Shown: positions 43,636 through 53,139 of the stretch, one piece after another
Layout: each line of letters begins with the position of its first letter
Numbering within the stretch: position 1 is the first letter of the stretch
From: Leifsonia psychrotolerans
GTDB taxonomy: Bacteria; Actinomycetota; Actinomycetes; Actinomycetales; Microbacteriaceae
NCBI RefSeq assembly: GCF_013410665.1
Contig: NZ_JACCFM010000001.1
Coordinates: forward strand, 2,480,001 to 2,544,000
Reading direction: 5' to 3'
DNA: 64,000 nucleotides
Translations under genes and position numbers: made by a program
Notes under the pieces: model-generated
Database searches by the model: none
What the model was told of the DNA's origin: nothing
Seen by the model: the letters and a program-made list of their open reading frames with translations, nothing else

Positions 43636-44832
43636 TTAAGCGTCGTAATTCACGCTCACCCTCTTACTGGTGGGAATGGCCTGACAGGTGAGCACAAAAC
43701 CGCGCGCGAGCTCGTCGGGCTCGAGTGCATAGTTCTCGACCATCTCGACGGTGCCCTCGGTGAGCACGGCACGGCACGTGCCACAGACACCGCCGGCGCA
43801 GGCAAACGGCACGTCGCCGCGCACCCGCAGCGCAGCGTTGAGCACGCTCTCGTTGCTGTGCACCGGGCTCGTGACGGTGGCCGTGGTGCCGTCGAGTCGG
43901 AACGTGATGGTGTGCACCTCGTCGTCGGCGTTGACGACGACCGGGCGTCCGGACTGCCCGCCCGGGTTCTCGGGACGACCGGTTGTGAACAGCTCATAAC
44001 GGATGGCCGACACATCGACGCCGAGGTCGGCGAGGGTGTCGCGGCAGAGCTGCACCAGGTCGAACGGACCGCAGATGAACCATTCGTCGACGTCGCTCGG
44101 GTGAATCAGCGCATCGAGAATGGTGCGCACCTTGTCGGCATCCAACCGGCCCGAGAGCAATTCTGAGCTGCGGCGTTCCCGCGTGAGCACGTGATAGAGC
44201 GCGAGCCGTGTCGGGTAACGATCCTTCAGATCGGCCAGCTCATCGACAAACATCGTGTCCATGGCGGTGCGGTTGGAATAGACGAGTGAGAACTGTGAGA
44301 GGGGTGAGGCGGCGAGCGTGCTTTCGATCAGAGCCATCACCGGAGTGATTCCCGAGCCGGCCGCGATCGCCACATAGTGCGGATGCGCGTGCACACGCAC
44401 CTGCGCCGTGAACGCGCCTTCGGGGCTCATCACATCGATCGACATTCCGGGTGCGAGGTTCTCGATCGCCCAGGTTGAGAAGAGTCCGCCGAGGTCACGT
44501 TTGATGGCGACCTTGAGCTCGCCCTGCACAGGCGCCTGGCAAATCGAGTAGCTGCGCCGCAGTTCCTCACCGCCGAGCGACGTGCGAATCGCGATGTACT
44601 GACCCGGCGCGTAGTCGTAGCTGCCGGCGAGCGCGTCGGGCACCGCAAACGTGACCTCGATCGAGTCGGTCGTGAGCGCACGCACCCGGGCCACCTGCAG
44701 GCTGTGAAAGCGGGCGCGACGCCGAGTCGTGAGGACGGGAGTCAGGGTGCCGGCGGATGCCGCGGCATCCGTTGCCGGGGAGGCCGCCGCATCCGTTGCG
44801 GGCTGTGCGGAAGGGGTGCTGGGGAGGGGCAT
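43636..44832 (-). CDS. paaE: phenylacetyl-CoA epoxidase reductase subunit PaaE
   Basis: A 398-residue flavin/2Fe-2S reductase: FAD-binding RRSYSIC, NAD-binding AAGSGITPVMAL, and C-terminal ferredoxin with Cys345, Cys350, Cys353 and Cys383 (CAGGVCGTC... VLTC). It passes electrons from NADPH to the diiron epoxidase PaaABC. ATG at 44832 with GAGGAA upstream; the N-terminal 30 residues carry ATDAAAS repeats not found in the core family. Last of the paaABCDE set. Confidence 0.95.
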   Translation of the reverse strand: MPLPSTPSAQPATDAAASPATDAAASAGTLTPVLTTRRRARFHSLQVARVRALTTDSIEVTFAVPDALAGSYDYAPGQYIAIRTSLGGEELRRSYSICQAPVQGELKVAIKRDLGGLFSTWAIENLAPGMSIDVMSPEGAFTAQVRVHAHPHYVAIAAGSGITPVMALIESTLAASPLSQFSLVYSNRTAMDTMFVDELADLKDRYPTRLALYHVLTRERRSSELLSGRLDADKVRTILDALIHPSDVDEWFICGPFDLVQLCRDTLADLGVDVSAIRYELFTTGRPENPGGQSGRPVVVNADDEVHTITFRLDGTTATVTSPVHSNESVLNAALRVRGDVPFACAGGVCGTCRAVLTEGTVEMVENYALEPDELARGFVLTCQAIPTSKRVSVNYDA

Positions 44833-44848
44833 CGTGGGTGTTCCTCGA

Positions 44849-45463
44849 TCAGTGGGATTTGAAGTAGTCGAACGGTTCCTGGCAGCGCTGGCAGACATAG
44901 AGCGCCTTGCACGAGGTCGATCCGAAACGGGAGAGTTCGCGCGTGTGCAGCGAGCCGCAGTGCGGGCACCGGATGCCGAGCCCCAGACTGACCGGTCCCC
45001 CCGCGTCGCGGGGCTGGGGCGGCGCGATGCCGAACTGTTCGAGCTTGGTGCGGCCGGCCTCGCTCATCCAGTCCGTGGTCCAGGCCGGAGCAAGCACCAT
45101 GGTGACCGTGACGTTCCGGTAGCCGTGCAGGGTGAGCGCAGCGGTGACGTCGTCACGGATGGCATCGACTGCCGGACAGCCTGAATAGGTGGGGGTGATC
45201 TCGACCTCGACCGCAGTGGGCAGCCCCACCGCATCAGTGAGCACGGTCACCCGGCGCAAGACGCCGAGGTCTTCGATTGTGAGTACCGGAACTTCGGGGT
45301 CGCAGACGGTCGCCGCGATCTCCCAGGCCGCGCGGGATGCCGCGTCGACCGGGATCGGCCGGGCGGCGCGCTCAGCCTCGGCGCGCTCAGCCTCGGCGCG
45401 CTCAGTCGATGACTTCTCAGTCGCTGACTGGTCGACGGCCATGCGTGTGTCGGTGGCTACCAT
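44849..45463 (-). CDS. paaD: phenylacetyl-CoA epoxidase subunit PaaD
   Basis: A 204-residue PaaD with the DUF59/MIP18 domain (VCDPEVPVLTIEDLG and TPTYSGCPA) and a C-terminal zinc-ribbon-like part with CPHCGS and CQRCQEPFDYFKSH. PaaD is needed for iron-sulfur assembly of the epoxidase. The N-terminus has AERAE repeats. The ATG overlaps the paaC stop by 7 bp. Confidence 0.93.
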   Translation of the reverse strand: MVATDTRMAVDQSATEKSSTERAEAERAEAERAARPIPVDAASRAAWEIAATVCDPEVPVLTIEDLGVLRRVTVLTDAVGLPTAVEVEITPTYSGCPAVDAIRDDVTAALTLHGYRNVTVTMVLAPAWTTDWMSEAGRTKLEQFGIAPPQPRDAGGPVSLGLGIRCPHCGSLHTRELSRFGSTSCKALYVCQRCQEPFDYFKSH

Positions 45464-46362
45464 GATGCTCCGGGGTGAGCGCGAGCCAGCACCTGCATCT
45501 CGGCGAGAAGCGGCCCGAACGCTTCGGAGTGCACTCCCCGGCGGCCACCTCCGCGGGCCGGAGGAGTGCGGGGAACGCTGAGACCGGCCTGCTCGATATG
45601 CCACACAGATCGTGTCTCGAATTCGGCGCGCATCCCCTCGAGGTCGGCGGCGATGCCGACCAGCGCGGTGGGGTCTCCCTGTGCCGAGTCGGAACGTACC
45701 GTGTCCGAACGTGCCGAATCGGCTCCGGCAGCAGCATCGACGCCGGCCACACCGGCATCCGAACGAAAAAGTTCATCGACGAACGGCCACATCGCGTCGA
45801 GCCCGCGCTGCATTCGAAAGCGGGATTCCTCGGTGCCGAGCCCCAGCCGCAGCAACCATTGGATGCTGTGGTCAAGGTGATAGTCGACCTCTTTCACGGC
45901 CTTGGCGGCGATCGCCGCGAGCATCTCGTCGGTCGATCCAACAAGCTGCCGATAGAGCAGGTCGAAATAGATCGAGGCGATGAACTGGCGCGCGATCGTC
46001 TGCCCGAAATCGCCGATGGGCTGTTCGAACAGTTGGCGGCAGCGAAACTCGCTCTCGCCGCGAAAGTAGGCCAGGTCGTCTTCGCTGTGACCCCCGGCCG
46101 ATCCGGCATACGTGAGCAGGCTGCGCGCATGCCCGAGCAGGTCGAGGCCGATGTTGCCGAGCGCGACATCCTCTTCGAGCTCGGGGGCGTTGGCGATCCA
46201 TTCACCGAGCCGGTGGGCGAGAATCAGGGCATCATCGCCGAGGCCCAGTGCATACTCGGCAACGGCATCCGACGCCACGAGAGTGGACTGCGAGACGCGG
46301 TCCGCGATGGACTCGGGTGTGACAACCGCCCGGTCACTGAGGTGCGAGACGGGGGCACTCAT
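45457..46362 (-). CDS. paaC: phenylacetyl-CoA epoxidase structural subunit PaaC
   Basis: A 301-residue ferritin-like PaaC. It has ILAHRLGEWIANAPELEED at the start and the VKEVDYHLDHS helix, with the AC complex's structural role. The part about residues 205-225 is Asp/Ala/Ser-rich (AAGADSARSDTVRSDSAQ), an insertion relative to what I recall of the family. ATG overlaps the paaB stop. Confidence 0.94.
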   Translation of the reverse strand: MSAPVSHLSDRAVVTPESIADRVSQSTLVASDAVAEYALGLGDDALILAHRLGEWIANAPELEEDVALGNIGLDLLGHARSLLTYAGSAGGHSEDDLAYFRGESEFRCRQLFEQPIGDFGQTIARQFIASIYFDLLYRQLVGSTDEMLAAIAAKAVKEVDYHLDHSIQWLLRLGLGTEESRFRMQRGLDAMWPFVDELFRSDAGVAGVDAAAGADSARSDTVRSDSAQGDPTALVGIAADLEGMRAEFETRSVWHIEQAGLSVPRTPPARGGGRRGVHSEAFGPLLAEMQVLARAHPGASW

Positions 46363-46667
46363 AGGTGTGGCACCGTTTCGGAGGCCGTGTAATACGTGGC
46401 GTGACGGTAATCCTTGCCCTGGGCCGACTCGAAAAATTGACCCTTCGCATCCGGGTCCGACGCGGTGATAGCCGAGGCTGGCACGACCCAGATTGAGACG
46501 CCCTCGCCGCGACGGGTGTAGAGGTCACGGGCGTTGCGCACGGCCATGATCTCGTCGGGCGCGTGCAGCGAACCGGCATGCACGTGGGACAGCCCCCGCG
46601 ACGAGCGAATGAAGACCTCCCACAGTGGCCATTGTTCGCGCGTGCCGGAATCTCCGGGGCTGGTCAT
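46359..46667 (-). CDS. paaB: phenylacetyl-CoA epoxidase subunit PaaB
   Basis: A 102-residue PaaB, full length, with [20 protein letters not shown] and [12 protein letters not shown] that define the family. It bridges PaaAC dimers in the epoxidase. Overlaps paaA at its start and paaC at its end by 4 bp each. Confidence 0.95.
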   Translation of the reverse strand: MTSPGDSGTREQWPLWEVFIRSSRGLSHVHAGSLHAPDEIMAVRNARDLYTRRGEGVSIWVVPASAITASDPDAKGQFFESAQGKDYRHATYYTASETVPHL

Positions 46668-47758
46668 GAGGCGATCCTCTCTGCGACGTGCCGGGTTTCG
46701 GCGGCCTCAAACTCGGTGTCATTCACGGATGCCGCAGCCTGCTTGTCGGCATACGCCCGCGCGGCCTCGCGCACCCACGCCCCGCCCTCGTGGGCGGCGC
46801 GGCGGCGGGCAACCCGCACCGCATTGGCCTGGCCGCGGCCGGCGAGAACCTCATGGAACTCGGCCCAGTCCAGCTCGCCGAAGTCGTAGTGCCCGCGCTC
46901 CTCGTTCCAGGCGATCGCCGGATCGGGCAGGGTGAGGCCGAGGATCTCGGCCTGCGGCACGATCATGTCGACGAAACGCTGCCGCAGGTCATCGTTGCTG
47001 AAGCGCTTGATGTTCCAGGCCATGCTCTGGCGAGAGTTCGGAGAATCCCCGTCGGGCGGCCCGAACATCATCAGCGCCGGGGCGTACCAGCGGTTCACGG
47101 ATTCCTGGGCCATCGCCTTCTGCGCGGCCGAACCGTTCGACAGTGTGAGCAGAATTTCGAAGCCCTGGCGCTGGTGGAACGATTCTTCCTTGCAAATGCG
47201 CACCATCGCCCGCGCATACGGACCATACGAAGCCCGGCACAGCGGCACCTGATTGCAGATCGCGGCACCGTCGACGAGCCAACCGATTGAGCCCATGTCG
47301 GCCCAGGTCGGGGTGAGGTAGTTGAAGATCGACGAGTACTTGGCGCTACCCGTGATCAGTTGGTCGAACATGGTCTCGCGATCGACCCCGAGGGTCTGCG
47401 CGGCCGAATAGAGGTAGAGCCCGTGGCCGGCTTCGTCTTGCACCTTGGCCATCAGAATCGCCTTGCGCTTGAGGCTGGGTGCGCGCGTGATCCAGTTGCC
47501 CTCGGGCTGCATGCCGATGATCTCGGAGTGTGCGTGCTGCGAAATCTGCCGCACGAGCGTCTTCCGGTAGCCCTCCGGCATCCAGTCGGTCGGTTCGACC
47601 CGGCTGTCGGCGGCGATGATCGCGTCAAAGGCGCGCTCGCCCGCGGCAGCATCTTCGGCAGCGGCAGCGCCTTCAGCAGCGGCAGCGCCCTCAACCGCGG
47701 CAACGTCTTCAGGAGCAGCCCGGGTCAGTTCAGGCTCACCAGATGAGCGGATGTCCAT
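46664..47758 (-). CDS. paaA: phenylacetyl-CoA epoxidase catalytic subunit PaaA
   Basis: A 364-residue diiron monooxygenase subunit. Iron-ligand motifs are KVQDEAGHG and [12 protein letters not shown]. It makes the ring 1,2-epoxide of phenylacetyl-CoA. An Ala/Glu-rich stretch ([19 protein letters not shown]) at residues about 22-40 precedes the normal family start near [16 protein letters not shown] lies before the ATG. It is divergent from paaR with a PaaR palindrome between. Confidence 0.96.
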   Translation of the reverse strand: MDIRSSGEPELTRAAPEDVAAVEGAAAAEGAAAAEDAAAGERAFDAIIAADSRVEPTDWMPEGYRKTLVRQISQHAHSEIIGMQPEGNWITRAPSLKRKAILMAKVQDEAGHGLYLYSAAQTLGVDRETMFDQLITGSAKYSSIFNYLTPTWADMGSIGWLVDGAAICNQVPLCRASYGPYARAMVRICKEESFHQRQGFEILLTLSNGSAAQKAMAQESVNRWYAPALMMFGPPDGDSPNSRQSMAWNIKRFSNDDLRQRFVDMIVPQAEILGLTLPDPAIAWNEERGHYDFGELDWAEFHEVLAGRGQANAVRVARRRAAHEGGAWVREAARAYADKQAAASVNDTEFEAAETRHVAERIAS

Positions 47759-47812
47759 GGGGCCTCCCTGCCACCGGGAGGCCCTCGAGGAGCCTCCGCC
47801 GTCAACGCATAC

Positions 47813-47830
47813 TTACCGATCGTTCAGTAA
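47813..47830. promoter_or_regulatory. PaaR operator, paaA/paaR intergenic
   Basis: TTACCGATCGTTCAGTAA, an imperfect palindrome (14 of 18 positions symmetric) 55 bp upstream of paaA and 58 bp upstream of paaR. It resembles the sites at 54350 and 57169, so it probably serves repression of both divergent genes. Confidence 0.7.
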
Positions 47831-47887
47831 AACTACCACGCCACTCTAACCGAGGCAAGCAGTGCGGTCGACTAGAGTCGGGTGCAA

Positions 47888-48550
47888 ATGAAACACTCAG
47901 CAGAATCAGGACTGGCCCCCGGAACAGGGACCGGCACGGGCATTGTCGGCGGCGGCAACGGACGCGCCGGCCGCTCCCCCTACGACCTACCCGCCGTGCT
48001 CGAAATTGCGGTCGCCGCCTTCAACGACTACGGCTACGACGCCACATCGATGGGGCTCCTGGCCGAGCGACTCGGCACCAGCAAGTCGGCTGTCTACTAT
48101 CACGTCAGCGGCAAGGAAGACCTGCTGCGGTTGGCACTCGAGCGTGCGCTGGGCGAGTTGGAAGGCATCCTGGCCCTGCCCGGTGCCCGGGAGGGCGCCG
48201 CCGACGAGCGTCTCACGTTCGTGCTGCGCGGTGCGGTGCGCGTCTTGACCGCCGAACTGCCCTACGTGACGCTGCTGCTGCGCTTGCGCGGTAACACCGA
48301 ACTGGAACGGCATGCCCTCGCCCGCCGCCGCGCGTTCGACAACGCGATCTCGACACTCGTCGAGCAGGCCCGCACCGACGGCACGCTGCGAGCGGATGTC
48401 GATGCGCGCACGACCACGCGCCTGCTCTTCGGCATGATCAACTCGATCGTGGAGTGGTACAAGCCGGGAGGCCCACTCACCGCCGACCAACTCGCCGACG
48501 ACGTCATCACGGTCGCCTTCAACGGCCTGCGGGTGCACGACCGGCACTGA
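47888..48550 (+). CDS. paaR: TetR-family regulator PaaR
   Basis: A 220-residue TetR repressor: HTH at about residues 35-80 (ATSMGLLAERLGTSKSAVYYHV), then a TetR_C-type ligand domain. The N-terminal 30 residues are Gly/Thr-rich. The position between paaA and the thiolase operon, with palindromes at three paa promoters, identifies it as the phenylacetyl-CoA-responsive repressor. ATG at 47888 is preferred over GTG 47882: TAGAGT (47873-47878) lies 9 nt before it, favouring a leaderless start. Confidence 0.9.
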   Translation: MKHSAESGLAPGTGTGTGIVGGGNGRAGRSPYDLPAVLEIAVAAFNDYGYDATSMGLLAERLGTSKSAVYYHVSGKEDLLRLALERALGELEGILALPGAREGAADERLTFVLRGAVRVLTAELPYVTLLLRLRGNTELERHALARRRAFDNAISTLVEQARTDGTLRADVDARTTTRLLFGMINSIVEWYKPGGPLTADQLADDVITVAFNGLRVHDRH

Positions 48551-48635
48551 CCCTCTGTGCACAACCTGTGGCAGAGTGCGGTGGATCGGCATATCGTGAC
48601 GGGGCAGAGTTACCGCCCCGACCACGGAGACCGTC

Positions 48636-49190
48636 ATGACTACCCTGCACGACCGGCCGAACACCGCACTCGTCGTCATCGACGTGCAGAACGGTGTCGT
48701 CGGTGAGGCTTATCGACGGAATGCGGTCGTTGCGAATATCAGCACACTGGTTGAGAAGGCACGAGACGAGGGCGTGACGATCGTCTGGGTGCAACACTCG
48801 TCCGAAGAGATGGAACCGGGAAGCGAAGCGTGGCAGTACGTGAGCGAGCTTGCCCGCCACGAACCGGAGCCCCTGGTGCACAAGCAGTACGGCAATTCAT
48901 TCGAAGGCACCGACCTGGCGGACGTGCTGGCCGACGCCGGCGTGGGCCGGTTGATCGTGACCGGCGCTGAAACGGATGCCTGCATCCGTTCCACCATCCA
49001 CGGCGCGTTTACCCGCGGTTTCGACGTCATCCTCGTCGGCGACGCGCACACGACGAACGATCTGACCGCCTGGGGCGCCCCGCCGCCCGAGGTGACAATC
49101 GCACACATCAATCTCTACTGGCAATACCAAGACGCGCCCGGTCGGATCGCCAGCGTCTCCCAGACGAAAGACGTGAGCTTCAGCGGATAG
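48636..49190 (+). CDS. isochorismatase-family cysteine hydrolase
   Basis: A 184-residue isochorismatase-fold hydrolase with catalytic triad candidates Asp16 (ALVVIDVQNG), Lys83 and Cys116 (ETDACIRST). Related proteins hydrolyse N-carbamoyl and other amides. It follows paaR by 85 bp; a TATCGT element and GGAGA precede the ATG, so it may have its own promoter. Its link to phenylacetate catabolism is only by position. Confidence 0.9.
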   Translation: MTTLHDRPNTALVVIDVQNGVVGEAYRRNAVVANISTLVEKARDEGVTIVWVQHSSEEMEPGSEAWQYVSELARHEPEPLVHKQYGNSFEGTDLADVLADAGVGRLIVTGAETDACIRSTIHGAFTRGFDVILVGDAHTTNDLTAWGAPPPEVTIAHINLYWQYQDAPGRIASVSQTKDVSFSG

Positions 49191-49236
49191 TCAGCACCCC
49201 GCGGTCAGGGCACGCGCCGCCGTGGTCGCAGGGTGG

Positions 49237-51330
49237 CTACTCCTTCGCCACCAGGGTCAGCACGTCGTAGGTCGCCACGATCTCGTCACGCTGATTCTGC
49301 AGCACGGCATCCCAGCGCACCTCGCCGTATTCCTCCGTCTCACGCGGGGTGATCTGCTTGGCTGTGAGCGTGACACGCACGCTGTCGCCGGGCGACACGG
49401 GAGTGATGAACCGCAGATTTTCCAGGCCGGAGTTCGCCAGCACCGGCCCCGGCTCGGGGTCGACGAAGAGTCCGGCCGCGAATGACAGCAGCAGGTACCC
49501 GTGCGCCACCCGGCCGGGAAAGAACGGATTCGCCGCGGCGGCCGCCTCATCCGTGTGTGCGTAGAACGTGTCACCCGTGAATGAAGCGAAGTGCGCGATG
49601 TCGTCGAGCGTTACCTCGCGCAGTCCCGAGGCGACCGCGTCGCCGATTTTCAGTCGCGCCAGCGTCTTCCGGAACGGATGCTCCCCGTCCGTCACACTCG
49701 GCGCCCCCGCCCGCCACTGACCGGTCAACGCGGTGAGCGAGGCCGGCGTTCCCTGCACGGCCGTGCGCTGCATGTAGTGCAACACCGAACGGATACCGCC
49801 CAGCTCCTCCCCACCGCCGGCGCGCCCCGGTCCTCCATGCACGAGGTGCGGCACGGGCGAACCATGCCCGGTGCTCGTGCGCGCGTTATGCCGGTCAAGC
49901 ACGAGCACCCGACCGTGGAACGGCGCGATGCCCGCAAAAAGCTCCGCCACCACGGCCGGATCAGCACTCGCGATCGTCGCAACGAGCGAGCCGCCGCCCC
50001 GATTCGCCAGGCGCACGGCGTCGGCAACGCTGTCGTAACCGATCACCGAGGCGACCGGACCGAAGGCCTCGATCTCGTGCACGGCTGCCGCATCCGAGTC
50101 GTCAAAACTCAGCAGCACCGGGGCGAGGAACGCCTCGCCGGCCTCACCGACGGTGCCATCGGCGTAGGCGACCGAACGCTCGGCGCGGCTGCGCCAAGCC
50201 ACGGTGCCGCCTCCTTCGATCAGCGCGGCCACGCTCTTGCGCACCTCGGCCTTCTGTTCGACGCTCGCGAGGGGTCCCATCGTGACTCCCGCAACGCGCG
50301 GGTCGCCGAGCACAAGCCGTGATTCGATGCGGGCAGCGACCGCCTGCACGACATCAGCGATGCGCTCCCGCGGCACGATGACGCGGCGGATGCTCGTGCA
50401 TTTCTGCCCGGCCTTCGATGTCATCTCGGTGGCGACGGAGGCGACGAACGCGTCGAATTCCGGGGTGCCGCTCTCGGCATCCGGTCCCAGGATTGCCGCG
50501 TTGAGCGAGTCGGTTTCGCAGGTCAGGTTGACGCCGCCGGCGATGACCGCGGGGTCTTCACGCAGCGCCCGCGCCGTCGAGGCCGAGCCGGTGAAGCCGA
50601 CGCTGTCGCGCAGATCTAGCAGGTCGAGGAAACCGCGCACCGACCCGCAGACGAGTTGCAGCGAGCCCGCCGGAAGCAGGCCGGACTCGACCATCATGCG
50701 CACGCAAGCCTCAGTCAGAAAGGCCGTGGGTGTGGCCGGTTTGACGATGCTCGGCACCCCGGCGAGGAAGGCGGGGGCGAACTTTTCGAGCATGCCCCAG
50801 ACCGGAAAGTTGAAGGCGTTCACCTGAAAGGCCACGCCCGGCTTGCGGGTGTAGAGATGCTGCCCGCCAAACGAGCCATCCGCGGCGAGGTTCTCGGGCG
50901 GCCCGTCGACGACGACCTGGGCGTTCGGCAGTTCCCGGCGCCCCTTCGAACCGTAGCTGAACAGCACCCCGATGCCGCCGTCGATGTCGACCATCGAGTC
51001 GCGTGTGGTCGCGCCGGTTCTGGCGCTCAGCGCGTACAGCTCCGCTTTGGCCGCGGTGAGGTGCAACGCGAGTGCTTTGAGCACGAGGGCCCGCTGGTGA
51101 AAGGTGAGTTGGCCGAGGCTGTGCTGCCCGACCGTGCGTGCATAGTCGACCGCGCCGGCCAGATCAAGCCCGTCGGAGCCCACGATCGCCACGGTCTCCC
51201 CCGTCGACGCGTCGCGGGTGGGGCTGCCGGACTCCGGCAGCCACCATTCGCCACTCACGTAGCTGGGCAGCAGAGGGGCAGTCGGGCGGGCGTGGTCGAG
51301 CGTGTCGGCCTCGGTCTGCTGAATGGACAT
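49237..51330 (-). CDS. paaZ: bifunctional oxepin-CoA hydrolase / semialdehyde dehydrogenase PaaZ
   Basis: A 697-residue fusion. Residues about 1-520 are an aldehyde dehydrogenase with catalytic Cys in AGQKCTSIRR. Residues about 550-697 are a MaoC-like enoyl-CoA hydratase domain (DTFYAHTDEAAAAANPFF, then VAHGYLLLSF). It opens the oxepin-CoA ring and oxidises the resulting semialdehyde. ATG at 51330 has AAGGAA upstream; the open frame to 51492 has no ribosome site. Last gene of the thiolase-paaF-paaH-paaZ operon. Confidence 0.95.
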   Translation of the reverse strand: MSIQQTEADTLDHARPTAPLLPSYVSGEWWLPESGSPTRDASTGETVAIVGSDGLDLAGAVDYARTVGQHSLGQLTFHQRALVLKALALHLTAAKAELYALSARTGATTRDSMVDIDGGIGVLFSYGSKGRRELPNAQVVVDGPPENLAADGSFGGQHLYTRKPGVAFQVNAFNFPVWGMLEKFAPAFLAGVPSIVKPATPTAFLTEACVRMMVESGLLPAGSLQLVCGSVRGFLDLLDLRDSVGFTGSASTARALREDPAVIAGGVNLTCETDSLNAAILGPDAESGTPEFDAFVASVATEMTSKAGQKCTSIRRVIVPRERIADVVQAVAARIESRLVLGDPRVAGVTMGPLASVEQKAEVRKSVAALIEGGGTVAWRSRAERSVAYADGTVGEAGEAFLAPVLLSFDDSDAAAVHEIEAFGPVASVIGYDSVADAVRLANRGGGSLVATIASADPAVVAELFAGIAPFHGRVLVLDRHNARTSTGHGSPVPHLVHGGPGRAGGGEELGGIRSVLHYMQRTAVQGTPASLTALTGQWRAGAPSVTDGEHPFRKTLARLKIGDAVASGLREVTLDDIAHFASFTGDTFYAHTDEAAAAANPFFPGRVAHGYLLLSFAAGLFVDPEPGPVLANSGLENLRFITPVSPGDSVRVTLTAKQITPRETEEYGEVRWDAVLQNQRDEIVATYDVLTLVAKE

Positions 51331-51433
51331 CAGGGTTCCTTCCGGTGAAGCGTGGTGACGCGAAATGCGAGAGTGACGTGCGTTCGATGAGACGGATGCC
51401 GCGGAGCGCGATCGCGACGGACGCCCGGGCCCG

Positions 51434-52312
51434 TCAATCCGGCCAGCTGAAGAACCCCTCGCCCGATTTTCGGCCGAGCTTTCCGGCCGCAACCATCTCG
51501 ATCAGCAGGGGGGGCGGGGCGAATCGTTCGCCGAGCGTGCCGTGCAGGTATTCGGCGATGCCGAGCCGCACGTCGAGTCCGACCATGTCGGTCAGCCGCA
51601 GCGGGCCGACCGGAAACTTGTAGCCCTGCACCATGGCCGTGTCGATGTCGGCGGCCGTCGCGACACCGTCTTCGAGCATGCGGATGGCCTCGAGCGCGAT
51701 CACGACACCGAGCCGCGAGCTCGCAAATCCGGGGAAATCCTGAACCACGATCGGGTTCTTACCGATCATGTGCACCCAGTTGCGGGCGGCGTCAACGGCC
51801 GCCTCGCTCGTGCGTTCACCCTGCACGATCTCGACGAGCGTCGAGCTCGGCACCGGATTGAAGAAGTGCAGGCCCAGAAAGCGCTCGGGCCGGCGCAAGG
51901 GGGCGGCCAGCAGCGTGATCGACAGCGACGACGTGTTCGAGGTGAGCCAGGCCGAGGGCGCGAGTACGGCTTCGATGCGCTGGAGCATGTCGGTCTTCAG
52001 GGCGAGGTCTTCGGGCACGGCCTCGACGACGAGATTGGCGTCGGCCAGGGCGGTGATGTCGATTGTCACCGCGCTGTCGGCCAGGAGCTCTGCTTCGCCG
52101 CGTTCCGTGGTGCCGCGGGTGACGCTCTGTCGCACCGCGGAGGCGAGCGCCTGCTCGGCGTGCGCCGCAGCCCGGTCGTCGCGTTCGAGAATCTGCACGC
52201 GGGCGCCGGCCAGCAGAAAGGCGTGCGCGATTCCGACGCCCATCCGTCCGCCGCCGACCACGCCGACGGCGGCGGGAGCAGTCGCACCGGCGAGCAGGTC
52301 AACCCCGTTCAT
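51434..52312 (-). CDS. paaH: 3-hydroxyacyl-CoA dehydrogenase PaaH
   Basis: A 292-residue 3-hydroxyacyl-CoA dehydrogenase with N-terminal NAD motif VGVVGGGRMG, LVVEAVPED, the catalytic LHFFNPVP region and the C-terminal 3HCDH domain (YKFPVGPLRLTDMVG). It oxidises 3-hydroxyadipyl-CoA to 3-oxoadipyl-CoA. ATG at 52312 overlaps the paaF stop. Confidence 0.93.
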   Translation of the reverse strand: MNGVDLLAGATAPAAVGVVGGGRMGVGIAHAFLLAGARVQILERDDRAAAHAEQALASAVRQSVTRGTTERGEAELLADSAVTIDITALADANLVVEAVPEDLALKTDMLQRIEAVLAPSAWLTSNTSSLSITLLAAPLRRPERFLGLHFFNPVPSSTLVEIVQGERTSEAAVDAARNWVHMIGKNPIVVQDFPGFASSRLGVVIALEAIRMLEDGVATAADIDTAMVQGYKFPVGPLRLTDMVGLDVRLGIAEYLHGTLGERFAPPPLLIEMVAAGKLGRKSGEGFFSWPD

Positions 52313-53139
52313 TGCTTCTTCCGATCGAGAAAGGCGGTCATCCGCGCAAATTTCTGCGCCGACTCGAACAGCACGGCTTGCGCGGCGTTGTCCACCGCGG
52401 GGTGAGCCTCCCGCGGCGCGTGGATCAGCTGCTTCGTGTAGCGCAACGCAAGCGGATCCTGGGCTGCAATCCGGTCGGCGAGGGCATGGGCTGCGGCCTC
52501 CAGGGCATCGGGCTCGTGCACCTCCGTGACCAGGCGCACCGCGAGCGCCTCCGCGGCGTTCAGAATGCGCCCGGCCAGCAGGATCTCTTTCGCGAGCGGC
52601 TCCCCCACCAGCTCGACGAGCCGCCAGCTGGCACCCGCCGCGGCCGCGATGCCCAGGCTCGTCTCTGGATTGCCGATCCGCAGTGCCGTGCTGCCGAGTC
52701 GAAAGTCGGCTGCGTAGGCCAGCTCGGCGCCGCCGCCGAGCGCCCAACCGTCGATCGCGGCGATCACGGGCAGCGGCAGTGCGGCCAGTCGTACGAACAG
52801 CTCCGAGTTGATCCCGGCGAGCGCGTCGTCACGGCGGCGCTCGCGCAGCTCGGCGATGTCGGCACCCGAGGCGAAGACCCCGTTCGAGCCGGTCAGAATC
52901 AGAATGCGCGGGTTCTGCTCGAGCTCGGCGCAGAGCGCATGAAGCTCGTCGATCATCTGGCCGTTGATCGCGTTCTTCACGGCTGGCCGGTTGAGGCTGA
53001 TCTGGATGCGGTCGGCCCGGTCGACGACGACGCACAGCGTCGACTCGGCGCCCAGCTCGGGGCTCGTCTCGGGGCTCGTCTCGGCGCTCGGCTCGCGTTC
53101 CTGTTCGCTGCGTGTGTCGCTGCCGGGTTCGCTGCTCAT
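52309..53139 (-). CDS. paaF: enoyl-CoA hydratase PaaF (2,3-dehydroadipyl-CoA hydratase)
   Basis: A 276-residue crotonase-fold protein: GVFASGADIAEL forms the oxyanion hole and DGWALGGGAELAYAADF follows. The N-terminal 30 residues are Glu/Ser/Pro-rich (AETSPETSPEL) and probably disordered. ATG at 53139 overlaps the thiolase stop (TGATG). Its place between thiolase and paaH supports the PaaF assignment. Confidence 0.9.
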   Translation of the reverse strand: MSSEPGSDTRSEQEREPSAETSPETSPELGAESTLCVVVDRADRIQISLNRPAVKNAINGQMIDELHALCAELEQNPRILILTGSNGVFASGADIAELRERRRDDALAGINSELFVRLAALPLPVIAAIDGWALGGGAELAYAADFRLGSTALRIGNPETSLGIAAAAGASWRLVELVGEPLAKEILLAGRILNAAEALAVRLVTEVHEPDALEAAAHALADRIAAQDPLALRYTKQLIHAPREAHPAVDNAAQAVLFESAQKFARMTAFLDRKKQ

